A program made the position numbers and the translations under genes. Under the pieces are notes generated by a model that saw only the letters and a list, made by a program, of their open reading frames with translations, did no database searches and had not been told where the DNA came from. Shown piece by piece: positions 40,607-48,684 of a stretch of DNA of 64,000 bases. Source of the stretch: SVTX01 sp045602385 (GTDB lineage: Bacteria > Bacillota > Clostridia > Oscillospirales > CAG-272); contig JAZSBL010000010.1 in NCBI GenBank assembly GCA_045602385.1, forward strand, positions 1 to 64,000. The letters run 5' to 3'. Within the stretch, counting starts at the first letter, position 1. Each line of letters opens with the position of its first letter.

Positions 40607-41570
40607 CGCACTTTACGTGGTGGTCGCCACCATCACAGTTCTGCTTGCAGTAGGCTTTATCTGCCGCAAGACGGGAATAATCAACGACGTATCATCCAAA
40701 AACCTGTCAAGGATAGTTTTAACCGTGGGTCAGCCCGCAATGCTTATTCACTCCATGTCAGGGGCGGAATATAACGAGGAAAACGTCAACATGGCATGGA
40801 TAATGCTCGGTCTTGGTTTTGCCTATCACGCTGTCCTTGCCGTCCTTGCATACCTACTTTCACTGCCTTACAGAAAAAATCTTGACGAGAAGAAGATCTC
40901 CGAATTCGCATTTATGTTCGCCAACTGCGCCTTTATCGGCTTCCCTATCTTCGAGGCCTTGCTTGGACAGCGCGGACTCTTTATGGCGTCCTTCCTCGTG
41001 TTCAGCTTCAACGTTCTCGTATGGACCTGGGGACTTTCGATATATGCCAGAAAGAGATGCGACATAAAGCTCAATATTAAAAAGATACTCCTCAATTTCG
41101 GAACTGTGCCCTGTGTTATCGGCTTTGCTTTCTATCTTCTCAAGGCTCCATCCATCGGATTTGAGCTTCCCGAATTTATTACCAAGGCAGCGGGGTATCT
41201 TACAAATATCTGCACTCCGATATCCATTCTGATAATAGGCTCGCTTATCGCAACACAGAGTCCAAAGCGGATATTCTGCTCATGGAAGCTCTATTATTTC
41301 AATGCGGTGAAGCTCTTCATCCTCCCCCTGCTCGTCTGTCTTGTCTCAAAGGTGATAATCACGCTTATCCCGGTCGACGGGCTTGAAATATACGCGATCT
41401 TCGTTACCGCCGCCGCGGCTCTGCCGTCCGGCGCGATCGTATCGATGATGTCCGAAACGTATGGACTTGATTCGGGATATTCCTCTGTTATAGTCGGCAC
41501 GTCGTCACTCTTATCGGTGCTTTCCCTGCCACTGACGCTTATGCTTGCCGAAAAGATATTATTTCTTTAA
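40596..41570 (+). CDS. AEC-family (auxin efflux carrier) transporter
   Basis: 324 residues with about ten membrane segments in two repeats. It belongs to the BART/AEC superfamily of organic-anion or amino-acid-type transporters; the substrate is unknown. FANCAFIGFPIFEALLG and the C-terminal AALPSGAIVSMMSE are conserved features. It overlaps the UDG gene, so they are co-transcribed. Its 3' end adjoins the inverted-repeat island. Confidence 0.9.
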   Translation: MNFDALYVVVATITVLLAVGFICRKTGIINDVSSKNLSRIVLTVGQPAMLIHSMSGAEYNEENVNMAWIMLGLGFAYHAVLAVLAYLLSLPYRKNLDEKKISEFAFMFANCAFIGFPIFEALLGQRGLFMASFLVFSFNVLVWTWGLSIYARKRCDIKLNIKKILLNFGTVPCVIGFAFYLLKAPSIGFELPEFITKAAGYLTNICTPISILIIGSLIATQSPKRIFCSWKLYYFNAVKLFILPLLVCLVSKVIITLIPVDGLEIYAIFVTAAAALPSGAIVSMMSETYGLDSGYSSVIVGTSSLLSVLSLPLTLMLAEKILFL

Positions 41571-41575
41571 AAATT

Positions 41576-41617
41576 AAAACACCGTCGGTATAGGATTGTA
41601 CCCTAAAGGACAGTTTT
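41576..41617 (+). repeat. Left 42-bp terminal inverted repeat of the island
   Basis: AAAACACCGTCG...AAAGGACAGTTTT. It matches the reverse complement of 42863-42904 at 39 of 42 positions. It lies 5 nt after the AEC stop codon. Confidence 0.9.
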
Positions 41618-41619
41618 CA

Positions 41620-41702
41620 AAAATACGGCATATCTCAAAAGGGGTATGCCGTATTTTGCATTTGTGGACACAAATGCAGTGCTTGTCAGGAAAATTGACA
41701 AG
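41620..41702. repeat. Three consecutive hairpins in the island's left arm
   Basis: Stem A: AAAATACGGCATA (41620-41632) with TATGCCGTATTTT (41645-41657). Stem B: TGCATTTGT (41657-41665) with ACAAATGCA (41670-41678). Stem C: CTTGTCA (41682-41688) with TGACAAG (41696-41702). All are perfect. No ORF covers them. Confidence 0.75.
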
Positions 41703-41716
41703 GCATAGGTGGACAA

Positions 41717-41769
41717 AAAAGGCTCCCTTGTGTAAAGGGAGCTGTCAGCGAAGCTGACTGAGGGATTGT
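41717..41769 (+). repeat. Inner inverted repeat, left copy
   Basis: AAAAGGCTCCCTTGTGTAAAGGGAG, then a small hairpin (GTCAGCGAAGCTGAC), then TGAGGGATTGT. Its inner part encodes the last residues (EQSLSQLR) and the stop of the DUF559 gene. This repeat type is, from memory, frequent in clostridial genomes. Confidence 0.8.
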
Positions 41770-42113
41770 TCTACGAGGTGATCAATATATTCACAGACAC
41801 CCCGAAAGTTTTTATATATTTCCGTATTCGGTATTCTGATAACTGTCAAACCGTATTCTGCAAGAAAAGCGGTTCTTTCTTCATCGTATTGCTTTCCTTC
41901 CTCGCTATAATGCCCAGAGCCGTCAAGCTCTATGACGAGCTTTGCCTCTGCACAGTAAAAATCTGCGATATACTTTCCGAGAACCTTTTGACGAGAAAAG
42001 CGGACGGGATAAGCGCGCAGAAAATCATACCAAAGATGTTTTTCCTCTTTGGTCATATTCTTCCGTAGCATTTTTGCGGTAGGAACGATATCTTTATTAT
42101 GTTTTCTCTGCAT
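41745..42113 (-). CDS. DUF559 endonuclease-like protein
   Basis: 122 residues from the chosen start. The DUF559 fold is related to Vsr and other PD-(D/E)XK nucleases: ADFYCAEAKLVIELDGSGHY carries the Asp and the Glu-x-Asp pair, and LTVIRIPNTEI the later strand. Its GGAGGG ribosome binding site lies in the right inner repeat, and its last eight codons lie in the left inner repeat, so gene and repeats form one unit. A role in the mobility of the repeat is possible but unproven. The ATG at 42113 is preferred over an earlier in-frame codon within the repeat. Confidence 0.82.
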   Translation of the reverse strand: MQRKHNKDIVPTAKMLRKNMTKEEKHLWYDFLRAYPVRFSRQKVLGKYIADFYCAEAKLVIELDGSGHYSEEGKQYDEERTAFLAEYGLTVIRIPNTEIYKNFRGVCEYIDHLVEQSLSQLR

Positions 42114-42114
42114 T

Positions 42115-42169
42115 ACAATCCCTCCGTCACGCTCCGCGTGCCACCTCCCTTTACACAAGGGAGGCTTTT
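42115..42169 (-). repeat. Inner inverted repeat, right copy
   Basis: Reverse-complement counterpart of 41717-41769. Read on the minus strand: AAAAGCCTCCCTTGTGTAAAGGGAGG, a hairpin, then ACGGAGGGATTGT, which supplies the DUF559 ribosome binding site. The two copies agree at the ends and differ in the middle hairpin. Confidence 0.8.
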
Positions 42170-42756
42170 GTGCTAACCGTTACGTATGCGTGGTCTGTTT
42201 CAAATTCATTTACAATTTTAAGCTTTGTTATTGATAGATAACTACGTATATCGTTAGGGTTATCGGGATAAATTTTTATTTTTCTATTTCCCATATCGAT
42301 ATACTCATTCTTATTTTTATCGATTGATAAAACGAAAAGTCCGTTGTTTGTCAGCAAAGTAGCAATTTTTTGTATAGCTGATAATTTATCTTGTATATGC
42401 ATAAAGGTTAATGACGAGTATATTACATCGAACTGTGATTCAAATTCATAAGACATAAAATCACCGCAAATAAGCTTTATATTTCGATACGTTGATAGAT
42501 TTTCAGCCGCTCTACCAATTGTCTTTTCGGAAATATCTATTCCACACAAGCTTTTACAATTTGGTGCAATTTTTATGGCAAGTCGCCCTGTTCCGATTCC
42601 TATTTCCAAAGCGGATTTGCTTTTATCAAGCCGCATACTCTCGATAAACTTCTCTCCGTCCCACTTATCCATATAATCTCTCAAAGGTTTAGGATCACGA
42701 GTAGGGTCATTGTTTTCGTCAATTAGCTTGTTATAATGTTCAATCACATCTCTCAT
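42151..42756 (-). CDS. Class I SAM-dependent methyltransferase
   Basis: 201 residues. ALEIGIGTGRLAIKIA binds SAM; FDVIYSSLTFMHI is motif IV. The substrate is unknown. The last codons (TKASLV and stop) lie in the inner repeat, so the natural C-terminus was probably changed by the insertion. Codon use is A/T-rich compared with neighbours. AAAAGGACGG precedes the ATG; a promoter overlapping a hairpin is upstream. Confidence 0.82.
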   Translation of the reverse strand: MRDVIEHYNKLIDENNDPTRDPKPLRDYMDKWDGEKFIESMRLDKSKSALEIGIGTGRLAIKIAPNCKSLCGIDISEKTIGRAAENLSTYRNIKLICGDFMSYEFESQFDVIYSSLTFMHIQDKLSAIQKIATLLTNNGLFVLSIDKNKNEYIDMGNRKIKIYPDNPNDIRSYLSITKLKIVNEFETDHAYVTVSTKASLV

Positions 42757-42802
42757 ATATGTACCGTCCTTTTATCAAGGTTTTAGCAAATGTTCGTACT
42801 CT

Positions 42803-42831
42803 ATTATATCACAAAAACCTCAGAAAATCAA
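42803..42831 (-). promoter_or_regulatory. Promoter of the island methyltransferase
   Basis: On the minus strand: TTGATT (42826-42831), 17 nt ending in TGTGA, TATAAT (42803-42808). The AAACCTCAG/CTGAGGTTT hairpin (42815-42841) covers the -35 box and part of the spacer. Confidence 0.7.
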
Positions 42832-42862
42832 TCTGAGGTTTCTGTTTTTTCTGTCGGCAGAT

Positions 42863-42904
42863 AAAACTGTCCTTTAGGGTACAGTCCTATTACGACGGTG
42901 TTTT
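42863..42904 (-). repeat. Right 42-bp terminal inverted repeat of the island
   Basis: Pairs with 41576-41617 (three mismatches). It ends 1 nt before the divIC stop, so it may also serve as the 3' end signal of that long transcript. Confidence 0.9.
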
Positions 42905-43312
42905 TTATTTTCCGTTAGAATCGTTATGATATATTATCTCATCGGGCAAGAACAGATTAAGCTTTTCCTTGGCCACTCTTATTATATATTCGTAGTCCAC
43001 GGGCGAGTCTATAAGATACTCAAGCTCTTCTTTCTCCGCCTCGTATTCCTCTACCTTTGCTTCAAGCACCTCTTTTTCGCGCTTCAGCTCACTGTATCTC
43101 ATAAGTCCCGTGACAAAGGCGGTTATAGACACGATAAGCAATACAGCAAGCAAGAGCCTTGCTGTGACCTTTATATGAGGGGCCTTCATACCCTTTTTTA
43201 TCGCACGCTCAAGATTCTTCTCGGACTGCTCCTGTGCGCTATCCGTCTCACCGACGTCCCCCACCGAAGCTGATGCGACCTTCTTTTCTATATCCTCTTG
43301 CACCCTTGGCAT
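42905..43312 (-). CDS. divIC: DivIC/FtsB-type septum formation initiator
   Basis: 135 residues from the ATG at 43312 (GAGGAAG upstream); an ATG four codons earlier is possible. Acidic N-terminal cytoplasmic part, one membrane segment (about 50-70), a coiled coil (about 75-100) and a short extracellular end. It recruits division proteins with FtsL. It overlaps yabQ by about 65 nt in another frame, and lies in the same order as in Bacillus. Confidence 0.86.
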   Translation of the reverse strand: MPRVQEDIEKKVASASVGDVGETDSAQEQSEKNLERAIKKGMKAPHIKVTARLLLAVLLIVSITAFVTGLMRYSELKREKEVLEAKVEEYEAEKEELEYLIDSPVDYEYIIRVAKEKLNLFLPDEIIYHNDSNGK

Positions 43313-43868
43313 TATCTTCCTCATCCTTTTTTTCTTCGGTGATACACTCCGGCAATGCTTGCGCGCAGCCCGCTGTCTTTGCCGCTTTCGCTGCCCTCAC
43401 CTTACATCTTATTTTACCAATTATTCTTCCGATTGTCAAGGAGTAAAGTCTACAATAAAGCGAAAAAATTGCCCTGATCGGAACAAGCGCTATCTTAACC
43501 GTTTTTCTAAGCACTCGCTTTATTATCGAGGTGACAAAACGCTCCGCCTTTTCGATCAATCTGCCAACGCTAACTCTGTAAAGTATAAGTCCAACGCCCA
43601 TACAAAGATATACACAACCGCGGAAAACTCCGCCCCCTATATTGTACGTCAGAAGAATTGCCGAGGATGCGAAAAGCAGGCAAAAAATAAGGTCGGTGAG
43701 AAATAAAAAGATAACCGATGCTATTCTCTTTATCCGTCCCCCTTCTTCGCCGACTCCCAAAAGCATTTTCGCTATCCGCACCGTCTCGTAAAGCACGCCA
43801 AGCGCAACTCCGATCAGAAAAGCCTTTATTATAAGCGACAGGATAAGCTCTTGCGAAAGATCTATCAC
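43248..43868 (-). CDS. yabQ: Spore cortex biosynthesis protein YabQ
   Basis: 206 residues, GTG start with GAGGGA upstream. Four or five membrane segments in residues 1-140 and a basic, then acidic and glycine-rich, tail. YabQ is needed for cortex assembly in the outer forespore membrane of Bacillus. Position between yabP and divIC supports the call. Confidence 0.88.
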   Translation of the reverse strand: MIDLSQELILSLIIKAFLIGVALGVLYETVRIAKMLLGVGEEGGRIKRIASVIFLFLTDLIFCLLFASSAILLTYNIGGGVFRGCVYLCMGVGLILYRVSVGRLIEKAERFVTSIIKRVLRKTVKIALVPIRAIFSLYCRLYSLTIGRIIGKIRCKVRAAKAAKTAGCAQALPECITEEKKDEEDNAKGARGYRKEGRISFGGGRR

Positions 43869-43871
43869 GCG

Positions 43872-44150
43872 CTATCCCTCTCGTCCTCGGAAAAGTCCAC
43901 GCTTGCCTGCGGGCTTTGCCTCGTAATAATATATTCCGTTTATCCGTCCGTCTACCTCGACTCTGCCGTCGGTGATGTTCAGGACCGTCACGTGCAGTCC
44001 CTCTCCCTCCACCGCCATATTACCAACCACGGTCTCAAGCGCGACTCCGCCCTCGTCAAAGCTTACTACGTCCACAACCCCTTCTATTTTTATCCCCTCG
44101 CGAGAGGACGAGGAGATTGAATGCTTCTTTTCCGCATTTTGTTCGTTCAT
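43872..44150 (-). CDS. yabP: Sporulation protein YabP
   Basis: 92 residues from the ATG at 44150 (GGAGG upstream). YabP/YqfC fold: GIKIEGVVDVVSFDEGGVAL and LNITDGRVEVDGRI. Made in the mother cell under sigma-E in Bacillus; exact role unknown. An 18-codon upstream extension is open but not supported. Confidence 0.9.
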   Translation of the reverse strand: MNEQNAEKKHSISSSSREGIKIEGVVDVVSFDEGGVALETVVGNMAVEGEGLHVTVLNITDGRVEVDGRINGIYYYEAKPAGKRGLFRGREG

Positions 44151-44206
44151 AGAAAAACCTCCGCATACAGCACCGAATGGTACAGTATATGCGGAGGCCT
44201 TCAAGG

Positions 44207-44449
44207 TTATTCAATTACCTCATAAAGCGAGGACGCGTCTGCCTTTGCGGTGAATTCCCTTACGTCAAGAACTCTTACCTTGAGAGTTCGCTGACCGAAG
44301 GTCACCTCAATGACGTCTCCCGTCTTGACGTCGTACGATGCCTTGGCGGGTCTGCCGTTTACCTGGACGTGCGCGGTATCGCACGCGTCGTTGGCAACGG
44401 TACGCCTTTTTATGATTCTTGAAACCTTTAAGTATTTATCGAGTCTCAT
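44207..44449 (-). CDS. rqcP: S4-domain protein RqcP (YabO)
   Basis: 80 residues. The start MRLDKYLKVSRIIKRRTVA is the S4 RNA-binding motif. RqcP works with RqcH to add alanine tails to stalled nascent chains. No ribosome binding site is seen; the gap to hup is 6 nt, so coupling is likely. Confidence 0.92.
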   Translation of the reverse strand: MRLDKYLKVSRIIKRRTVANDACDTAHVQVNGRPAKASYDVKTGDVIEVTFGQRTLKVRVLDVREFTAKADASSLYEVIE

Positions 44450-44455
44450 TAAAAA

Positions 44456-44731
44456 TTAGCCGTTTACTTTTTCCTTAAGGGTGCTGCCTGCTGCGAATGC
44501 AACGTACTTGGATGCGGGAATAGCTACCTTCTCGCCTGTCTTGGGGTTTCTACCCTCTCTTGCTGCGCGCTCCTTAACCTCAAAACCACCAAAGCCTGTG
44601 ATCTTAACGTCCTCGCCCTGAGCGAGAGCCTCTGCGATAACCTCGAGAACTGCGTCAACTGCTGCAGCTGCATCCTTCTTTGTCATTCCTGCCTTTGCTG
44701 CTACTGCATCTGTAAGCTGTAACTTTTTCAT
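44456..44731 (-). CDS. hup: DNA-binding protein HU
   Basis: 91 residues. Nucleoid protein that bends DNA. GFGGFEVKERAAREGRNPKTGE is the DNA-binding arm region. It has its own promoter and GAGG start signal, and its transcript likely continues into rqcP-yabP-yabQ-divIC. Confidence 0.97.
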   Translation of the reverse strand: MKKLQLTDAVAAKAGMTKKDAAAAVDAVLEVIAEALAQGEDVKITGFGGFEVKERAAREGRNPKTGEKVAIPASKYVAFAAGSTLKEKVNG

Positions 44732-44827
44732 GATAAATTCCTCTTTCTTTATTTAAATTTTATGGACATGCAAAACAGTAGTCAAAATGACCACCAAAAC
44801 GGCAAATCCATTTTATTTGTTTAGTTA

Positions 44828-44856
44828 ATTATACCATAAAAATTCAGTCAATGCAA
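44828..44856 (-). promoter_or_regulatory. Promoter of hup
   Basis: On the minus strand: TTGCAT (44851-44856), 17 nt ending in ATGG, TATAAT (44828-44833). The leader of about 90 nt is free of clear hairpins except GGTGGTCATTTTGACTACT. Confidence 0.7.
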
Positions 44857-44918
44857 TAGCTTTTTTGAAATTTTTATGCAAAAACCTATATTTTTTAAGG
44901 ATTTTTCGCTTTTTTTGC

Positions 44919-45746
44919 TCAATTTTCATGTTTTATGGAATCCCAGACCTCGTCAAGCTCGGTCATAGACATATTTTCAACGTTTTTGCCTTGATCCAAA
45001 ACGGCATTTTCAACCTTCTCAAAACGGTCCAAAAACTTGTTTGTTGCGTTGAAAAGCGCCTGCTCACTGTCAACTCCCAGCTTGCGCGCGAGGCTTGTTA
45101 CCGTCAGAAGAAGATCGCCCATCTCCTCCATGACTGCATCCTTGTCGCCGCTCTCTGCCGCTTCTCTGACCTCTGCGATCTCCTCGTCAAGCTTTGCATA
45201 GACCTCCTCAACAGTCGGAAAGTCAAAGAAGGATGCCTTCTTGCCCACCTTCTGCGCCCTCATAAGCGCGGGAAGCATCGGGGGGATAGAACGCAGCTTA
45301 TCGGTAAGCGTATTTCTCTGCTTTTCAACTCCCTTGATCTTATCCCAGTTTGCAAGCACGTCATCGCTGTTGTCAAGCTTCAATTCGCCAAACACGTGGG
45401 GGTGACGGTGTATCAGCTTTGCGGAAATATCATTGGCAACGTCGTTTATGTCAAATCTGCCCTCCTCATGCTCTATATCGGCATGAAATACGATCTGCAA
45501 AAGCACGTCGCCAAGCTCCTCGCGCAAAAGCTTCGGATCATCTGTGTCTATCGCCTCGATCACCTCGTAGGTCTCCTCAATAAAGTCCTTGCGCAGGCTC
45601 TTGTGCGTCTGCTCCTTATCCCAAGGACAGCCGACGTTACTGCGTAAGATCGTAACTATCTCACAAAGGTCGTCAAAGGAGTATCTATCCTGCCCTAAAA
45701 GGCGCTCTACTCTTTCCTGCTTTTCATTATCCGTCAAGATGTTCAT
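44919..45746 (-). CDS. mazG: Nucleoside triphosphate pyrophosphohydrolase MazG (YabN-type)
   Basis: 275 residues. It cleaves NTPs and dNTPs to monophosphates. Two MazG helical domains, with CPWDKEQTHKSL and the metal-binding EExxE / ExxD sets in EELGDVLLQIVFHAD and EEMGDLLLTV. The SAM-like methylase domain of Bacillus YabN is absent. It follows spoVB after 40 nt. Confidence 0.93.
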   Translation of the reverse strand: MNILTDNEKQERVERLLGQDRYSFDDLCEIVTILRSNVGCPWDKEQTHKSLRKDFIEETYEVIEAIDTDDPKLLREELGDVLLQIVFHADIEHEEGRFDINDVANDISAKLIHRHPHVFGELKLDNSDDVLANWDKIKGVEKQRNTLTDKLRSIPPMLPALMRAQKVGKKASFFDFPTVEEVYAKLDEEIAEVREAAESGDKDAVMEEMGDLLLTVTSLARKLGVDSEQALFNATNKFLDRFEKVENAVLDQGKNVENMSMTELDEVWDSIKHEN

Positions 45747-45786
45747 TTTTTATTCTTCCTTTTTGTATTTTCAGAAAATATCTGCC

Positions 45787-47388
45787 TTATTTTGATGCCA
45801 ATATTGATTTTATTTCTTTTACGTTTATTACACGCAACAAAAGACATGCAATTATATACATTACTCCCGCGGTCATTATCGCACCGACAGTCATAACCGC
45901 TCCCTCTCCGTATCTGGCGGACATACTGCCGTAGAGTATCCTTGATGCCACTATTGAGATAATTGACGCTATAAATGGCCGCACGAGTATCTTTCCTATC
46001 TTCAGCTTCCCGGGCATATACCTGCACAAAAAATAAAAACCCAGTATATTTATAGCCATATCACATGCAAGCGTGCTTATCGGCGCTCCCATGATATTTA
46101 CACTCTCATTGCCGATAAGAAAAAATGAAAGCACTGTTTTTATCACTGCCCCAACGCCCATCGATACAAGCGGCAGCGAGGGATGTCCGTACGCCTGCAG
46201 AGATGCGTTTGTTACCGTTATCATGCTTGAAAGACTGACCGACAAGGCAAGGCATGTCAAAAGCGGCGCGCAAAGAGTGATCGCCTCACTCTCCCCCTTG
46301 AAGATAAGCTCAAGTATCTCCTTTGAAAAAAGGGCAAGTCCCACCGATATCGGCATCGAGATCATTGCGGTAAGCGAAATACCGTCGCTGACGGTTTTCA
46401 GCTCCGCTTCCTTATCTCCCCCTGCTATCGCGCGGCTGAGCCGTGGCAGTATCGGCATAGCGACCGCCCCGACAAGAGCGGGCGCCAGCGAGAAAAGCGG
46501 CAGACATAGCGTGGTATAGCTTCCGTAGACCGAAAACGCTACCTCGCCCGAATAGCCTATGCTTTGTAATCGGCGCAGGATCATTGTCATATCTACCATT
46601 TTTGTAATACTTGAAAGCGCTGCCGATACGGTTATCGGCACTGACATTGCAAGAAGCTCTCTACGAATAGATCTTTTGTCCTTTTCGACACTTAGAGGTA
46701 AATCTGAGCCCTTAAAGCCCTTTGTCAAAAAGAGATACAATGCCGACAGCGCGCTGCCGACCAAGAGACCCAACACAGCACAGGCGGCAACGACCTCTCC
46801 CGGAAGCCCCGTATTGAGCGCCAACGATGCAAACAACAAGCCCAATATCAGCTTGCAGAGCGCTTCTATTACCTGTGAGATTGCGGTAGGGAGCATTCTT
46901 GCCTGTCCCTGAAAATATCCCCTATACGCGCTTGCTATACAAATAAAGAGCAGCGTGGGGGCAATTGCCACTATCGCGTAGAAGCTTTTGGTATTGCCCA
47001 AAAATTGAGCCAATGGGTATGAAAAGGCAAGCATTATTGCCGTTCCCACCGCTCCAAGCAGAAGAAACAGACGTCGGGCGCACTTGAATATTCTCTCCGC
47101 CCCCGCACCTTCATTCTCCCTTGATATCATTACCGACATAGCCACGGGCAGGCCTGAGGTCGATATTATACACAAAAGAGCATAGATCTCGTATGCGGAA
47201 TTAAAATAACCCATGCCCTCGCTACCTAAAAGTCTGAGCATGGGTATTTTAAAGACAAGCCCGATTATCTTTACTGTAACAGCCGAAAGCGAAAGAGCCA
47301 GAACTCCCGAATAAAAGCCTTTTCGTCCTTTATCTTTATGTGTTCCTTGCTTCTTATATATCTCGATCTCCCGGCGTTCTTGCTCCAT
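45787..47388 (-). CDS. spoVB: SpoVB/YabM-type MOP flippase
   Basis: 533 residues with about 14 membrane segments. A MurJ/SpoVB-family lipid II or polysaccharide flippase; place before mazG matches yabM in Bacillus. It is likely to help spore cortex or wall synthesis. CGGAGGATAA precedes the ATG. Distinct in sequence from the flippase at 20422-21867. Confidence 0.88.
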   Translation of the reverse strand: MEQERREIEIYKKQGTHKDKGRKGFYSGVLALSLSAVTVKIIGLVFKIPMLRLLGSEGMGYFNSAYEIYALLCIISTSGLPVAMSVMISRENEGAGAERIFKCARRLFLLLGAVGTAIMLAFSYPLAQFLGNTKSFYAIVAIAPTLLFICIASAYRGYFQGQARMLPTAISQVIEALCKLILGLLFASLALNTGLPGEVVAACAVLGLLVGSALSALYLFLTKGFKGSDLPLSVEKDKRSIRRELLAMSVPITVSAALSSITKMVDMTMILRRLQSIGYSGEVAFSVYGSYTTLCLPLFSLAPALVGAVAMPILPRLSRAIAGGDKEAELKTVSDGISLTAMISMPISVGLALFSKEILELIFKGESEAITLCAPLLTCLALSVSLSSMITVTNASLQAYGHPSLPLVSMGVGAVIKTVLSFFLIGNESVNIMGAPISTLACDMAINILGFYFLCRYMPGKLKIGKILVRPFIASIISIVASRILYGSMSARYGEGAVMTVGAIMTAGVMYIIACLLLRVINVKEIKSILASK

Positions 47389-47401
47389 TTATCCTCCGAT
47401 A

Positions 47402-48679
47402 TCAGTCAAAATAATGAGCGATAACTCTTTTTGCATTATATCTCATCTTCTCTTCATCAATCGTAGTATATGTTCCCCTGTCGTAAAGTATGTTACCGTC
47501 AGAGAGCGTCATCAATACATTGGACTCTGTTGCGCTGTAGCAGACGGTAGATTCAAGGTCATAGGACGGGATATTGTTTATCGCGTCCATATCAAGGAGT
47601 ATCAGGTCGGCTCTCTTGCCAACTGCTAATTCTCCCGAATCATATCTTCCCTGCGCTATCGCGCCGTTTACGGTTGCGCACCTGATCATATCTCCCGCGC
47701 GTGTTATTGCGGGATCGCATGATGCGCCCTTATGGATAAGCGCGGCGTACTGAAGCTCACGTAATACACTGAGCTGATTGTTCGATGCAACGCCGTCTGT
47801 GCCGAGCGCTACGTTAACGCCTGCGGCCTTCATCTTACCGTAAGGCATGATTCCGCTACCGAGCTTGAGATTACTTACGGGGTTGTGAGCCGCAGTAACA
47901 CCCCTCTCTGCCATAAGCTTGATATCATCGTCGTTCACGTATACGCAATGCGCCGCGGTCACAGGTACGTCAAGCACTCCGCACGCCTCAAGGAAGCGCA
48001 TGGGTGTCATTCCTTGACGCGCGATGCACTCCTCGTGCTCGCTTGCGGTCTCGGAGACGTGTATCTGGAAGCCGGTTTTCAGCTCCTTTGTGATCTCCGC
48101 AACGTATCTGAAGCAGGGCTCTACGTTTGAATACTCGGCGTGGAGAGACATGTCTATCTTTATTCTGCCGTCCGCCTTGCCGTTCCATCTGTTGAAGACG
48201 TCGATAGATTCAAGCACTCGCGAGTCCTTTGAAAAATCCGCGTCCTTGTCAAAGGAAACGATGGATCGGGAGAGGTTTGCCTTGATACCGCTCTCCTCTA
48301 CCGCTCTCGCGGTCTCGTCAAGGAAGAAGTACATATCAGAGAAGGAAACGACACCGTTCCTTATCATTTCCGCGATAGCGAGCTGCGAGCCTGTATAGAC
48401 TCTCTCCTCGTTAAGTCTGTCCTCTGCGGGAAAGATCTTCTCATTTAGCCATCTCTGGAGAGGAAGATCGTCGCCGTATCCACGGAAAAGCGTCATTGCG
48501 CTATGGCAATGGGCATTGAAAAATGCGGGCATAAGGAGATTGCCGTGGCACTCGACGGTCTTGTCCGCCTCGGGGCACTCCTTGCCGATATAGGATATTA
48601 TCTTGCCGTCGATCAGGATATTCAACGTGCTATCCACGCCGCCGTCAAGTGTTCTTGCGTTTTTAAATAAAATTTTCAT
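47402..48679 (-). CDS. MtaD/SsnA-type amidohydrolase (MTA/SAH deaminase)
   Basis: 425 residues. A metal-dependent amidohydrolase: HCHSAMTLFRGYGDDLPL, HVSET, AAHCVY and LGTDGVASNN give the metal ligands. The family includes 5'-methylthioadenosine and S-adenosylhomocysteine deaminases, which fits the LQRWLNEKIFPAE segment. The exact substrate is not certain. Confidence 0.85.
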   Translation of the reverse strand: MKILFKNARTLDGGVDSTLNILIDGKIISYIGKECPEADKTVECHGNLLMPAFFNAHCHSAMTLFRGYGDDLPLQRWLNEKIFPAEDRLNEERVYTGSQLAIAEMIRNGVVSFSDMYFFLDETARAVEESGIKANLSRSIVSFDKDADFSKDSRVLESIDVFNRWNGKADGRIKIDMSLHAEYSNVEPCFRYVAEITKELKTGFQIHVSETASEHEECIARQGMTPMRFLEACGVLDVPVTAAHCVYVNDDDIKLMAERGVTAAHNPVSNLKLGSGIMPYGKMKAAGVNVALGTDGVASNNQLSVLRELQYAALIHKGASCDPAITRAGDMIRCATVNGAIAQGRYDSGELAVGKRADLILLDMDAINNIPSYDLESTVCYSATESNVLMTLSDGNILYDRGTYTTIDEEKMRYNAKRVIAHYFD

Positions 48680-48684
48680 TATCT

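Larger units (their letters stand above)
41576..42904. mobile_element. 1.33-kb inverted-repeat-bounded island without a transposase
   Basis: Bounded by the 42-bp repeats, it holds three hairpins, a DUF559 gene within its own inner inverted repeats, and a methyltransferase. It sits exactly between two convergent housekeeping genes. The methyltransferase is visibly richer in A and T than its neighbours, which suggests transfer. No target-site duplication is evident (A/T-rich flanks). It may be a non-autonomous transposon, or a nested insertion. Confidence 0.6.

Noticed and set aside
41570..41580. Target-site duplication flanking the 42-bp inverted repeats
   Set aside because: The flanks are A/T runs (AAATTAAA against TTTATTTT) with no convincing direct repeat.
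41745..42756. Classical restriction-modification system
   Set aside because: The DUF559 protein and the methyltransferase are adjacent, but the methyltransferase lacks the DPPY or PC motifs of DNA methylases, so the pair should not be called a restriction-modification system.
43248..43312. Possible frameshift between yabQ and divIC
   Set aside because: Both proteins look complete in their own frames and have their own start signals; a long overlap is enough to explain it.
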